DNA of 64,000 nucleotides, from the NCBI RefSeq assembly GCF_000024345.1, contig NC_013729.1, forward strand, positions 5,642,001 to 5,706,000. Direction: 5' to 3'. Positions 16,470 through 23,783 of this stretch are shown here, in pieces. The DNA comes from Kribbella flavida DSM 17836. GTDB taxonomy: Bacteria; Actinomycetota; Actinomycetes; Propionibacteriales; Kribbellaceae. The notes beneath the pieces were generated by a model. It was given only the letters and a program-made list of their open reading frames with translations. It ran no database searches and had not been told where the DNA came from. How positions within the stretch are numbered: position 1 is the first letter of the stretch; every line of letters starts with the position of its first letter. The position numbers and the translations under genes were made by a program.

Positions 16470-17147
16470 CTACTTGACTTTCTCAGGATCCGAACGCCGG
16501 GCCTTCACCTTGACCACGACGAACCAGGTCACCGCCAGGACCGCCGCGGCGATCACCACCCACTGGAACACCCCGATGTAGGACTCCACCACGTGCCACT
16601 GCTCGCCGAGCAGGTAGCCGGCGACGATGAGCCCCGTGTTCCAGATCCCGCTGCCGAGCGTGGTCAGCGCGACGAACAGCAGCAGGGACATCCGCTCCAC
16701 CCCGGCCGGGATCGAGATCAGGCTGCGCACCACCGGCACCAGCCGGCCGATCAGCACCGCCTTCGGGCCGTGCCGCACGAACCACTGCTCGGCCTTGTCG
16801 ACGTCCTCCACCTTGACCAGCGGCAGGCTGCCGGCCAGCGCCCTGGTCCGGTCCCGGCCGAGCACCGCGCCCACGCCGTACAGGGCCAGTGCGCCGACGA
16901 CCGAACCGAGGGTGGTGAACAGGATCGCGCTGACCAGCCCGAGATCGCCGCGGTTGGCGGCGAACCCGGCCAGCGGCAGGATCACTTCACTGGGCAGAGG
17001 GGGGAACAGGTTCTCCAGAGCCACCGCGAGGCCCGCACCCGGCGCCCCCAGCTTCTCCATCATGTCGATGGCCCACCCGGCCACCCCACCGGTCGGCTCC
17101 TGCGTCAACTGCAGCGCGGTCATCATCACCTGGTTCGTCGAGATCAT
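16470..17147 (-). CDS. DedA family membrane protein
   Basis: 225 residues. LENLFPPLPSEVILPLAGF (about 41-59) is the characteristic first hydrophobic motif of DedA proteins, and GRLVPVVRSLISIPAG (about 128-143) the second conserved motif with its basic residues. Five or so membrane segments follow. DedA proteins act as lipid or undecaprenyl-phosphate flippases and support membrane homeostasis. The start is uncertain: ATG at 17147 gives the usual family length, while ATG at 17213 adds 22 unconserved residues. It is divergent from a two-component system, which could sense envelope state. Confidence 0.88.
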   Translation of the reverse strand: MISTNQVMMTALQLTQEPTGGVAGWAIDMMEKLGAPGAGLAVALENLFPPLPSEVILPLAGFAANRGDLGLVSAILFTTLGSVVGALALYGVGAVLGRDRTRALAGSLPLVKVEDVDKAEQWFVRHGPKAVLIGRLVPVVRSLISIPAGVERMSLLLFVALTTLGSGIWNTGLIVAGYLLGEQWHVVESYIGVFQWVVIAAAVLAVTWFVVVKVKARRSDPEKVK

Positions 17148-17266
17148 GGGGTCGACGCTAGGCGCGCGGACCAGGTCCACGCCCTGCGGTCGACCGTTGT
17201 CTTCGCTCGGCATCTCCACAGTACAGAACTGCGGAAAACCCCAGTCCGCACCGATCCGGTGCCCAC

Positions 17267-17272
17267 TAGCCT
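17267..17272 (+). promoter_or_regulatory. Candidate -10 element, leaderless start of histidine kinase gene
   Basis: TAGCCT ends seven bases before the ATG at 17280, the spacing of leaderless actinobacterial promoters; no ribosome binding site is present. Confidence 0.35.
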
Positions 17273-17279
17273 TGCCACC

Positions 17280-18533
17280 ATGCACGATGACCGGCGCCGC
17301 GCGCTGCCTCCGCTGCTGACGCGCAGCGGCCGAACGCTGACCGGCGTCACGCTCGGATCCTTGCTGGCGCTGGTGGAAATGCTGCTGGCCGGCGTCGCGG
17401 TGCTGTTCCTGCTCCCGGCCGTCGCCGCGCCGCGGTCGCGCGGCCGGCTGCTCGCCGTCCTGCATCGTTGCGCAGGGCAACTCGCTGCCGTCGAGCAGCG
17501 CCGGCTCGCCCGCTTCCACGCCACCGGCGACCTCGGCCCGTACTCCGGCCGCCAGGCGTTCGGGTACGTCGTACGGCGCTGGCCGCTCGGGCTGCTCGGC
17601 GGGTTCGTGCTGATGCTCCTGCTGTTCGGCCTGCTGGTCGCCGCGTCCATGGTCAGCGCCTGGATCCTCGGCGGCAGCTGGGCCTTCATCGAGGAGGGCG
17701 AGGGCCGGGTCAGCACCGCCACGATGGCGACGGTCGCGATTCCCGGGCTGGTGCTGCTCTACCTCGCGGTGATGGGCATCGTCGGCGTCGCCGAGCTCGA
17801 CGTCCGGCTGGCCCGGCAGCACCTGACCCCGTCGGCCGAGGACGTGCTCAGCCGGCGCGTCTCCGAGCTGACGCTGAGCCGCAAGGAGGTCGTCCAGGTC
17901 GTCAACGAGGAACGGCGCCGGATCGAGCGCGACCTGCACGACGGCGTGCAGCAACGCCTGGTCGCACTGGGCCTGCTGCTCAGCCGAGCCCGCCGGACCA
18001 GCGACCCGGCTGTTGCCGCGGAGCTGGTCCGCCAGGCGCACGAGGAGTCCCAGCAGGCGCTCGGCGACCTGCGCGACGTCGCCTGGCGGGTCTACCCGAC
18101 CGCGCTGGACCAGCTCGGTCTGCGCGACGTGCTCGCCGTACTGGCCGAACGCTCGGGCATCCCGATCACGCTGCGGTACGACCTGGCCGACCGGCCGCCG
18201 GCGCCGATCGAGACGGTCGCGTACTTCGTCGTCTCCGAGGCACTCACCAACGCGACCAAGCACTCGGCGGCGACCCGCATCGACATCAGCCTCACCGCCC
18301 AGTCCTGCACCGGCGACAGGGTGGAGCCGGCGCTCGCCGAGGACCCACCGCCGCGCGACACTCCGGGCCGGATCGTTGTCACCGTCACGGACGACGGGAA
18401 GGGCGGCGCGGACCCGGGCGGCCGGGGACTCACCGGACTCGCCGGGCGGGTCGCCGCCTCCGAGGGCACCTTCACCGTCGACAGCCCGCCCGGCGGACCC
18501 ACCACGATCAAAGCGGAGCTGCCATGCGGGTGA
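17280..18533 (+). CDS. NarL-type sensor histidine kinase
   Basis: 417 residues. Membrane segments at about 22-50, 102-132 and 148-170 place the sensor in the membrane with little extracellular sequence. The HisKA_3 dimerisation helix contains ERDLHDGVQQRL with the phospho-accepting His at 220. The HATPase domain covers about 305-415, with SEALTNATKHS (N box) and DDGKGGADPGGRGLTGLAGRV (G boxes). It phosphorylates the response regulator encoded by the next gene, whose start overlaps this gene by ten bases. Signal unknown. Confidence 0.92.
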   Translation: MHDDRRRALPPLLTRSGRTLTGVTLGSLLALVEMLLAGVAVLFLLPAVAAPRSRGRLLAVLHRCAGQLAAVEQRRLARFHATGDLGPYSGRQAFGYVVRRWPLGLLGGFVLMLLLFGLLVAASMVSAWILGGSWAFIEEGEGRVSTATMATVAIPGLVLLYLAVMGIVGVAELDVRLARQHLTPSAEDVLSRRVSELTLSRKEVVQVVNEERRRIERDLHDGVQQRLVALGLLLSRARRTSDPAVAAELVRQAHEESQQALGDLRDVAWRVYPTALDQLGLRDVLAVLAERSGIPITLRYDLADRPPAPIETVAYFVVSEALTNATKHSAATRIDISLTAQSCTGDRVEPALAEDPPPRDTPGRIVVTVTDDGKGGADPGGRGLTGLAGRVAASEGTFTVDSPPGGPTTIKAELPCG

Positions 18534-19183
18534 TCCTCGCCGACGACTCGACCCTGCTGCGGGAGGGCCTCGTCCGGCTGCTGCTGGAGGAGGGCCACGA
18601 GGTTCCGGCCGCGGTCGGCGACGGCGACGCGCTGGTTGCCGCCGTCCGGGACGCCGCGGCCGCCGACGCGCTGCCCGACGTCGTGGTCGTCGACGTCCGG
18701 ATGCCGCCCACGCACACCGACGAGGGTCTGCGCGCCGCCCTGACGATCCGCGCGAACTGGCCGACGGTCGGCGTTCTCGTGCTCTCGCAGTACGTCGAGA
18801 AGTCGTACGCCGGTGAACTGATCACGTCCGCCGAGCAGCGCATCGGCTACCTGCTGAAGGACCGGGTGATGCGGGTCGAGGAGTTCCTGGAGGCCCTCGA
18901 CCGGGTCGGCCAGGGCGGGGTCGCGCTGGACCCCGAGGTCGTCCGCCAGTTGCTGTCCCGCACCACGCACACCGATCCGCTCGCCAAGCTCACCGCCCGG
19001 GAACGCGAGGTGCTCGCCAAGATGGCCGAGGGCCACAACAACGCCCGCCTCGCCGAGCAGCTGCACATCTCCCCCAGCGCGGTGGAGAAGCACGTCAACT
19101 CGATCTTCGACAAGCTCGCCCTCTACGCCGACGGCGGCGTCAACCGCCGCGTCCTCGCCGTCGTCACCTACCTGACCACCTGA
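18524..19183 (+). CDS. NarL/LuxR-family response regulator
   Basis: 219 residues. The receiver domain has the acidic pair DD at 7-8, phospho-acceptor Asp57 in VVVVDVRMPP and the Lys in YLLKDRV at about 109. A LuxR-type HTH occupies about 148-212 (LTAREREVLAKMAEGHNNARLAEQLHISPSAVEKHVNSIFDKL in pieces). It is the DNA-binding partner of the preceding kinase and probably also regulates nearby genes such as dedA. Its TGA is part of a TGATCA palindrome that also supplies the stop of the convergent gene. Confidence 0.93.
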   Translation: MRVILADDSTLLREGLVRLLLEEGHEVPAAVGDGDALVAAVRDAAAADALPDVVVVDVRMPPTHTDEGLRAALTIRANWPTVGVLVLSQYVEKSYAGELITSAEQRIGYLLKDRVMRVEEFLEALDRVGQGGVALDPEVVRQLLSRTTHTDPLAKLTAREREVLAKMAEGHNNARLAEQLHISPSAVEKHVNSIFDKLALYADGGVNRRVLAVVTYLTT

Positions 19184-19747
19184 TCAGGTCCGCAGGCGAC
19201 GGTTCCACCAGGCCGGGGATCGCCGGGCCTGGGCACGCAGCCGCGCGATCTCCCAGTGCTGAGCCGCACCGAGAACAGGCACGGCGAGAGCAGCGAGAGC
19301 CAGGCCCGCCGGGCGGCCGCCCCGGCTTTCCCGGAGCAAGCCGGCCACGGAGGCCACCGCCGAACCATAGAGAATCACGTTGTACGCCGGCGTCAGCCGC
19401 GGGCCCAGGTCCTCACAGTCCGCAAGCCACGGGAGCACGAATCGACGGTGACGGGCAGCCGACTCCGCCTTCGGCCAGCTGGAGAGGTGAGCAACGAAGG
19501 CGCCGATCCCGAGCCCGTTCACCAGCCCGGCCCAGCGGCCTGCCGGCTCGGCTGTCGACCAGCCCGCGGCGCGCCTGATCCCAGCGGCCCCCGCGGTTGC
19601 CCACAACCCGGCGGCGGGCGCGGCGCCCACCACCGAGGCGAGCGGCATACCGACCCCCGCGCCGAGCTCGAAGAACACGTGCCCCGTCAGACCGGCCACA
19701 CCGAGACCGGTGTACGGAGTCCGTCCGTGCCCGTCAGACCGAGCCAT
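19184..19747 (-). CDS. Hypothetical small membrane protein
   Basis: 187 residues if it begins at MARSDGHGRTPY. Ala/Gly-rich hydrophobic stretches at about 15-50, 70-92 and 120-165 suggest four membrane segments. The C-terminus is basic (RLRAQARRSPAWWNRRLRT). I do not recognise a family. Coding character is plausible: it is a long minus-strand frame that abuts the response regulator stop exactly. The start is unclear because no ribosome binding site is obvious; an upstream TTG would add eight residues. Confidence 0.6.
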   Translation of the reverse strand: MARSDGHGRTPYTGLGVAGLTGHVFFELGAGVGMPLASVVGAAPAAGLWATAGAAGIRRAAGWSTAEPAGRWAGLVNGLGIGAFVAHLSSWPKAESAARHRRFVLPWLADCEDLGPRLTPAYNVILYGSAVASVAGLLRESRGGRPAGLALAALAVPVLGAAQHWEIARLRAQARRSPAWWNRRLRT

Positions 19748-19791
19748 GGAAACCCAGTACCCGGCCGCCAACCCGCCGGGCCTGCGAACGC

Positions 19792-20553
19792 CTAGCCGAA
19801 CCGCGGTCCGAGGTGCAGGCCCCCGCTGGCATCCAGGAGCTGGCCGGTCAGCCAGCGGGCGTTCTCGGAGGCCAGGAACGCGACCACGTCGGCGATGTCC
19901 TCGGCGCTGCCCAGCCGGCCCAGCGCGGTGAGTTCGGCGATGGAGGGCTCGAGGCCGGTGAAAAGCTCCGCGTTCGCGTCGGTCCTCGTGGCGCCGGGGG
20001 CGACGGCGTTCACGGTGATACGGCGCGGACCGAGCTCCTGGGCCAGGGTGCGGGTCATCACCTCGAGCGCGCCCTTGGTCATCGCGAAGGAGGTCTGGGT
20101 CGGGTTGGCCATCCGGGTCGCCACCGACGAGATGTTGACGATCCGGCCGCCGTCGGCGAGCAGCGGAAGGGCCTGCTGGACGATGAAGTACGGCGCCCGC
20201 ACGTTCACCGCGAAGAGCCGGTCGAACTGTTCCGGGGTGTCGCCGGCCATCGGCCCGGCCGGCGAGGCGGCCGCGTTGTTGACCAGCACGTCCAGCGACC
20301 GGCCGTCCAGCGCCTGCCGCACGGCGGCGATCAGCTCATCGGCGCCGGTGGAGCTTGCGAGGTCGGCCCGGACGGCGGACGCCGTACCGCCCGCTTGCTC
20401 GATCCGGTCGACCGTCTCCCGCGCGCCGGTCTCGCCGCCGTGGAAGTGCACGACCACCCGGGCACCGTCCGCGGCCAGCCGCTCCGCGACAGCGCGCCCG
20501 ATGCCGCGGGACGCACCCGTCACCAGCGCCGTCCTGCCGTTCGGTTCGTTCAT
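19792..20553 (-). CDS. Short-chain dehydrogenase/reductase with altered catalytic Tyr
   Basis: 253 residues from ATG at 20553 with GGGAGAGGGA upstream. The cofactor motif TGASRGIG is at 12-19, NNAA at 92-95, and the catalytic Ser at about 143. The YxxxK motif reads FAMTK at 156-160: Phe replaces the catalytic Tyr (codon TTC at 20086-20088), while Lys160 is kept. The rest is a full-length classical SDR. Loss of Tyr would be expected to reduce normal oxidoreductase activity, so it may have a shifted mechanism or a regulatory role. Divergent from a TetR gene with a palindromic operator between them. Confidence 0.9.
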   Translation of the reverse strand: MNEPNGRTALVTGASRGIGRAVAERLAADGARVVVHFHGGETGARETVDRIEQAGGTASAVRADLASSTGADELIAAVRQALDGRSLDVLVNNAAASPAGPMAGDTPEQFDRLFAVNVRAPYFIVQQALPLLADGGRIVNISSVATRMANPTQTSFAMTKGALEVMTRTLAQELGPRRITVNAVAPGATRTDANAELFTGLEPSIAELTALGRLGSAEDIADVVAFLASENARWLTGQLLDASGGLHLGPRFG

Positions 20554-20581
20554 GCTCTGTCCCTCTCCCGAAGCCAAAAAG

Positions 20582-20596
20582 TGTTAGTCACTAACA
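20582..20596. promoter_or_regulatory. TetR operator TGTTAGTCACTAACA
   Basis: Perfect palindrome with 7-bp arms around one central base, midway in the 62-bp gap between the divergent SDR and TetR genes. It precedes a candidate leaderless -10 box TAGTGT (20603-20608) seven bases before the TetR ATG. Binding would block both genes. Confidence 0.75.
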
Positions 20597-20615
20597 GCTT
20601 GATAGTGTCTACCAC

Positions 20616-21215
20616 ATGTCGGGGCTCCGGGAACGCCGCAAGGCCGAAACCCGCCAGGCGATCCAGCGCCGGGCGGTCCGGATGTTCCGCCGCAGCGGCT
20701 ACGACGCGACGACTGTGAACGACATCGCCGACGCGGCCGGCGTGTCCGCGATGACCGTCTACCGGCACTTCCCCACCAAAGAGGACCTGGTCCTCTGGGA
20801 CGAGTTCACCCCGGTCAGCGTCGCCGCCCTGACCAGCAGTCCGGCCGGCCGTCCGCTCGCCCGGCGCATCGGCGACGCGCTGATCGAGACGGCCCGGGTC
20901 GCGACCAGTTCCGACCGGCACTCGACGGCCGAGCGCGATCTGCTGCTCGCCCGGCTCCAGCTGATGATCGAGGTCCCCGCCCTCCGCGCCCGCCACCTCG
21001 ACAACCAGTACGCCGCGCAGAACGCCATCGTCACCGCGCTCTGCGGCGACGAGCCCGATCCCGCCGAGGAGTTCGAGATCCGCGCGGTGTCCGGGGCGTG
21101 CCTCGGCGCCAGCCACATCGCCCTCGTCCACTGGGCCCGCACCGACGGCACCACCGACCTACCGACCCTGATCCGCCAAGCCCTCGCCGCAGCTTTCCCA
21201 GCAGATTTCGCCTGA
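20616..21215 (+). CDS. TetR-family repressor of the divergent SDR
   Basis: 199 residues. The HTH is at about 10-55 (RRKAETRQAIQRRAVRMFRRSGYDATTVNDIADAAGVSAMTVYRHFPTKEDLV in pieces). The ligand domain resembles the MftR/AcyR-like C-terminal region of actinobacterial TetR proteins with no clear ligand. The perfect TGTTAGTCACTAACA palindrome between it and the SDR gene makes autoregulation and control of the SDR likely. The ATG has no Shine-Dalgarno but follows TAGTGT by seven bases, so the mRNA is probably leaderless. Confidence 0.9.
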   Translation: MSGLRERRKAETRQAIQRRAVRMFRRSGYDATTVNDIADAAGVSAMTVYRHFPTKEDLVLWDEFTPVSVAALTSSPAGRPLARRIGDALIETARVATSSDRHSTAERDLLLARLQLMIEVPALRARHLDNQYAAQNAIVTALCGDEPDPAEEFEIRAVSGACLGASHIALVHWARTDGTTDLPTLIRQALAAAFPADFA

Positions 21216-21250
21216 GCACTCGCTCGCGCCCTGACGTCCCGCGAGGAGTT

Positions 21251-21880
21251 CTACCGGTCGGTGAGATGCGAAACCCCGCTGCCGGTCAACTGCGGCGTGA
21301 CGTGCGTGCGACCGCTGAGCAGCTGCAGCAGCGCCGCGATCGGGCCGCGGAGCTCCGCGCCGGAGCCTGCCGACCAGTCGACGTCCGTGGCAACCAGCCG
21401 TACGCCGGCGAACCGCCGACGCGCCTTGAACGGGAACGACTTCACCCAGATCCGGTCCGCCGCGGCCCGGGCCGCCTCCGGGGGCATCAGCCGGCGAATG
21501 CCCAGTGGCACGGCGATGTCCTGGCCGTGGATGAGCACGTCGAGCAGCGGATCCATCGGCACGGTGCCGACCGGCCGGCGCCGCGAACCGGCGTACCGGT
21601 CGTACTGCGCGAGGATCTCCCCCGGGCTGTACGTCGCCCCGGCGCGCCGGGCCTCGTCGAAGACGAACCGGTTGAAGTCTCCGCGGGCCCGCACCATGCC
21701 GGCGACCACCGGCAGGACCCGCGCCTGCGGTGACGAGATCACGTGCGCGGCGACGTCCTGGACGCTCCAGCCCGGACAGAGCGACGGCGTCCGCCACTGC
21801 TCGGCAGTGAGACCGGCGAGCAGCTCCGCAAGGCTCACCCGCTCCGCCTCGACGTACGTCCAGATCTCCTCGGTGCGCAT
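21251..21880 (-). CDS. Maleylpyruvate isomerase-family mycothiol-dependent enzyme
   Basis: 209 residues. Residues 1-60 hold the DinB-like four-helix start with PSLCPGWSVQDVAAHV (about 32-47), the signature of the mycothiol-dependent maleylpyruvate isomerase N-terminal family; the His of AAHV and the HGQD segment (about 119-122) are probable metal ligands. Members transfer or detoxify using mycothiol, the actinobacterial thiol. Substrate unknown. It is divergent from a MarR regulator across 78 bases that hold two identical 14-bp repeats. The ATG has only a weak ribosome binding site. Confidence 0.82.
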   Translation of the reverse strand: MRTEEIWTYVEAERVSLAELLAGLTAEQWRTPSLCPGWSVQDVAAHVISSPQARVLPVVAGMVRARGDFNRFVFDEARRAGATYSPGEILAQYDRYAGSRRRPVGTVPMDPLLDVLIHGQDIAVPLGIRRLMPPEAARAAADRIWVKSFPFKARRRFAGVRLVATDVDWSAGSGAELRGPIAALLQLLSGRTHVTPQLTGSGVSHLTDR

Positions 21881-21905
21881 TCCGATCACCCAGCTCGCAT
21901 TAGTA

Positions 21906-21941
21906 AGCTTCTCTGACCAAATTAGACAGCTTCTCTGACCA
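21906..21941. promoter_or_regulatory. Direct-repeat operator for the MarR divergon
   Basis: AGCTTCTCTGACCA occurs exactly at 21906-21919 and again at 21928-21941. The 22-bp period is about two helical turns, so two regulator dimers could bind the same DNA face between the divergent MarR and mycothiol-enzyme genes. Confidence 0.6.
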
Positions 21942-21958
21942 CTGGTCAAGATGGTCGG

Positions 21959-22393
21959 GTGCCGGACGAGCTGAATCTCGGGTTGCTGCTGTTCATCCCG
22001 TACCGCGCTCTGGAGAGCCGGGTGTTCGAGGCGCTGGCGGCCGCCGGGTTCGACGACTTCACCCCGGCGCAGGCACGGGTCTTCCAGCGAATCGGCCGGA
22101 ACGGGACTCGACTGACCGAACTGGCCGACCAGGCCCAGGTGACCAAGCAGACGGCCGGCTTCCTGGTCGACCAGTTGGAACGCGCCGGCTACGTCCGCCG
22201 GACGCCCGACCCGACCGACGCCCGGGCCCGGCTGGTGCAGATCGCCGACCGCGGCCGCCGGACGATCCCGGTCGCCGCGGCAGCCGTCGCCGAGGTCGAG
22301 GCCGAGTGGGTCGCCCACCTCGGCACGACCCGGGCCCGGCAGTTGCGCGAGGCGCTCACCAGCCTGCGTGAGATCACCGACCCGTACGCCTGA
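21959..22393 (+). CDS. MarR-family regulator
   Basis: 144 residues from a GTG at 21959. The winged HTH is at about 30-100 (FTPAQARVFQRIGRNGTRLTELADQAQVTKQTAGFLVDQLERAGYVRRTPDPTDARARLV in pieces); the DPTDARA wing is typical of MarR. Such proteins repress a divergent detoxification gene and release DNA on binding a phenolic or oxidant. The direct repeats in the gap and the mycothiol-type enzyme fit that pattern. It ends 41 bases before the ArsR gene on the same strand. Confidence 0.9.
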   Translation: MPDELNLGLLLFIPYRALESRVFEALAAAGFDDFTPAQARVFQRIGRNGTRLTELADQAQVTKQTAGFLVDQLERAGYVRRTPDPTDARARLVQIADRGRRTIPVAAAAVAEVEAEWVAHLGTTRARQLREALTSLREITDPYA

Positions 22394-22422
22394 CGGCCTG
22401 AGCCCGATCACGCCCGGCGGGT

Positions 22423-22428
22423 TATATT
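22423..22428 (+). promoter_or_regulatory. -10 element TATATT, leaderless start of the ArsR gene
   Basis: TATATT ends six bases before the ATG at 22435 and no ribosome binding site is present; a good leaderless promoter candidate. Confidence 0.5.
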
Positions 22429-22434
22429 CCTGGT

Positions 22435-22743
22435 ATGGCAACTACGTTCGAGGTGCTCGCGGAGCCGCGGCGGCGCGAGATCCTCGACCTGTTGCGCGGG
22501 GGCGAGCGGCCCGTCGGCGAGCTGGTCGACGCGCTGGAGCTGAGCCAGCCGGCGGTGTCGAAGCATCTGAAGGTGCTCCGGGACGCGGGGCTGGTCGAGG
22601 TCCGGCAGGACGCCCAGCGCCGCTGGTACCGGCTGCGGCCGGCGCCGCTCGCCGAGATCGACGCCTGGCTCGAGCCGTACCGCGATCTGTGGCGAGGCCG
22701 GCTCGACGCGCTGGAGGCTCACCTCGACCGGATGGACGACTGA
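22435..22743 (+). CDS. ArsR-family winged-helix regulator
   Basis: 102 residues, almost entirely a winged HTH: FEVLAEPRRREILDLLRGGERPVGELVDALELSQPAVSKHLKVLRDAGLVEV in pieces covers 5-56. The metal-binding ELCVCDL motif of arsenic sensors is absent; QPAVSKHLKVLRDAGLV instead matches the ArsR group that usually sits upstream of an SRPBCC (AHSA1) gene. No SRPBCC gene follows here; the next gene is convergent cebR. It is therefore an orphan of its usual pair. Confidence 0.88.
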   Translation: MATTFEVLAEPRRREILDLLRGGERPVGELVDALELSQPAVSKHLKVLRDAGLVEVRQDAQRRWYRLRPAPLAEIDAWLEPYRDLWRGRLDALEAHLDRMDD

Positions 22744-22769
22744 CCGAGCGGAACAGGCCTGCCAGGAAC

Positions 22770-23783
22770 TCAGGCGCTGCCGCGGAGCTCCAGCTGCGTG
22801 TCGACGATGACGTGGGACTCGGTCGGCTCGTCCCCGCCCAGCTGCGCCAGCAACAGCCGGGTCATCTCCCGGCCCATCTCCTCGGTCGGCTGGAACACCG
22901 ACGTCAGCGGCGGATCGGAGTTGCGGCCGGCCGGCGAACCGTCGAACCCGATCACCGCCACATCCTCCGGAATCCGGCGCCCGGAGGCCTTGAGCACCCG
23001 CATCGCCCCGAACGCCATCGGGTCGGAGGCGGCGAACACCGCGTCGAGCGCCGGCTCCCGGTCCAGCAACGCGGCCATCGCCTTGGCCCCGCTGTCCTCG
23101 CTGAAGTCGCCGTACTCGACCAGCTCGTCACCGGCGAGCTGGCGGAACCCCTGCAGCCGCGCGACTCCGGCGGACATGTCCTGCGGACCGGCGATGGAAG
23201 CGATCCGCCGTCGCCCCTGGTCCAGCAGGTACTGCGCCGCCTGGCGCGCCCCGGTCGCGTTGTCCGCGTCGACGAACGGGATGTCCCCGCCCTCCGGCCG
23301 CTGCTCACCTTCACCGAGCGGCTGCCCGCACAGCACCAGCGGCAGCCCGTTCTCCCGCACCCGCGCGGGCAGCGGATCGTCGGCGTGCTGCGACAGCATC
23401 AGCACCCCGTCGACGTGCTCCCGGCTCAGGAAGCGGGCGGCCCGGTCCCGCTCGATCGAGCTCTGCACCATGGACAACCACAGCTGCAGCTGCGTCTGCG
23501 CCATCGCCGTACTGATCCCGCGGACGATGCCGGCGAAGTACGGCTCCGAGAAGAGTCGCTCCCCCGGCTCGGAGATCACCAGCGCGACACAGTCGGTCCG
23601 CCTGGTGACCAGGTTGCGAGCGGCCCGGTTCGGCACGTAGCCGAGCTCTTCGACGGCCTTCAGCACCGCGGCCCGCGCCGCCGCGCTCACCTGGGACGAC
23701 CCGTTCACCACCCGGGAGGCGGTGCCCCGCCCCACCCCCGCCCTGGCCGCGACGGTTTCGATGGTGGGACGGGTCCGGGTCAT
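22770..23783 (-). CDS. cebR: CebR/CelR-like LacI-family repressor
   Basis: 337 residues. The HTH is at residues 8-55 (TVAARAGVGRGTASRVVNG, then ELGYVPNRAARNLVTRRTD), closely resembling the cellulose-utilisation repressors CebR and CelR. The remaining periplasmic-binding-like domain would bind cellobiose or another cello-oligosaccharide. It is the last gene of the locus, its ATG overlapping the stop of the beta-glucosidase gene (ATGA). Two TGGGAGCG-type sites, the known target of this family, lie upstream of cebE. The protein would repress the whole operon, itself included, until cellobiose enters. Confidence 0.88.
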   Translation of the reverse strand: MTRTRPTIETVAARAGVGRGTASRVVNGSSQVSAAARAAVLKAVEELGYVPNRAARNLVTRRTDCVALVISEPGERLFSEPYFAGIVRGISTAMAQTQLQLWLSMVQSSIERDRAARFLSREHVDGVLMLSQHADDPLPARVRENGLPLVLCGQPLGEGEQRPEGGDIPFVDADNATGARQAAQYLLDQGRRRIASIAGPQDMSAGVARLQGFRQLAGDELVEYGDFSEDSGAKAMAALLDREPALDAVFAASDPMAFGAMRVLKASGRRIPEDVAVIGFDGSPAGRNSDPPLTSVFQPTEEMGREMTRLLLAQLGGDEPTESHVIVDTQLELRGSA

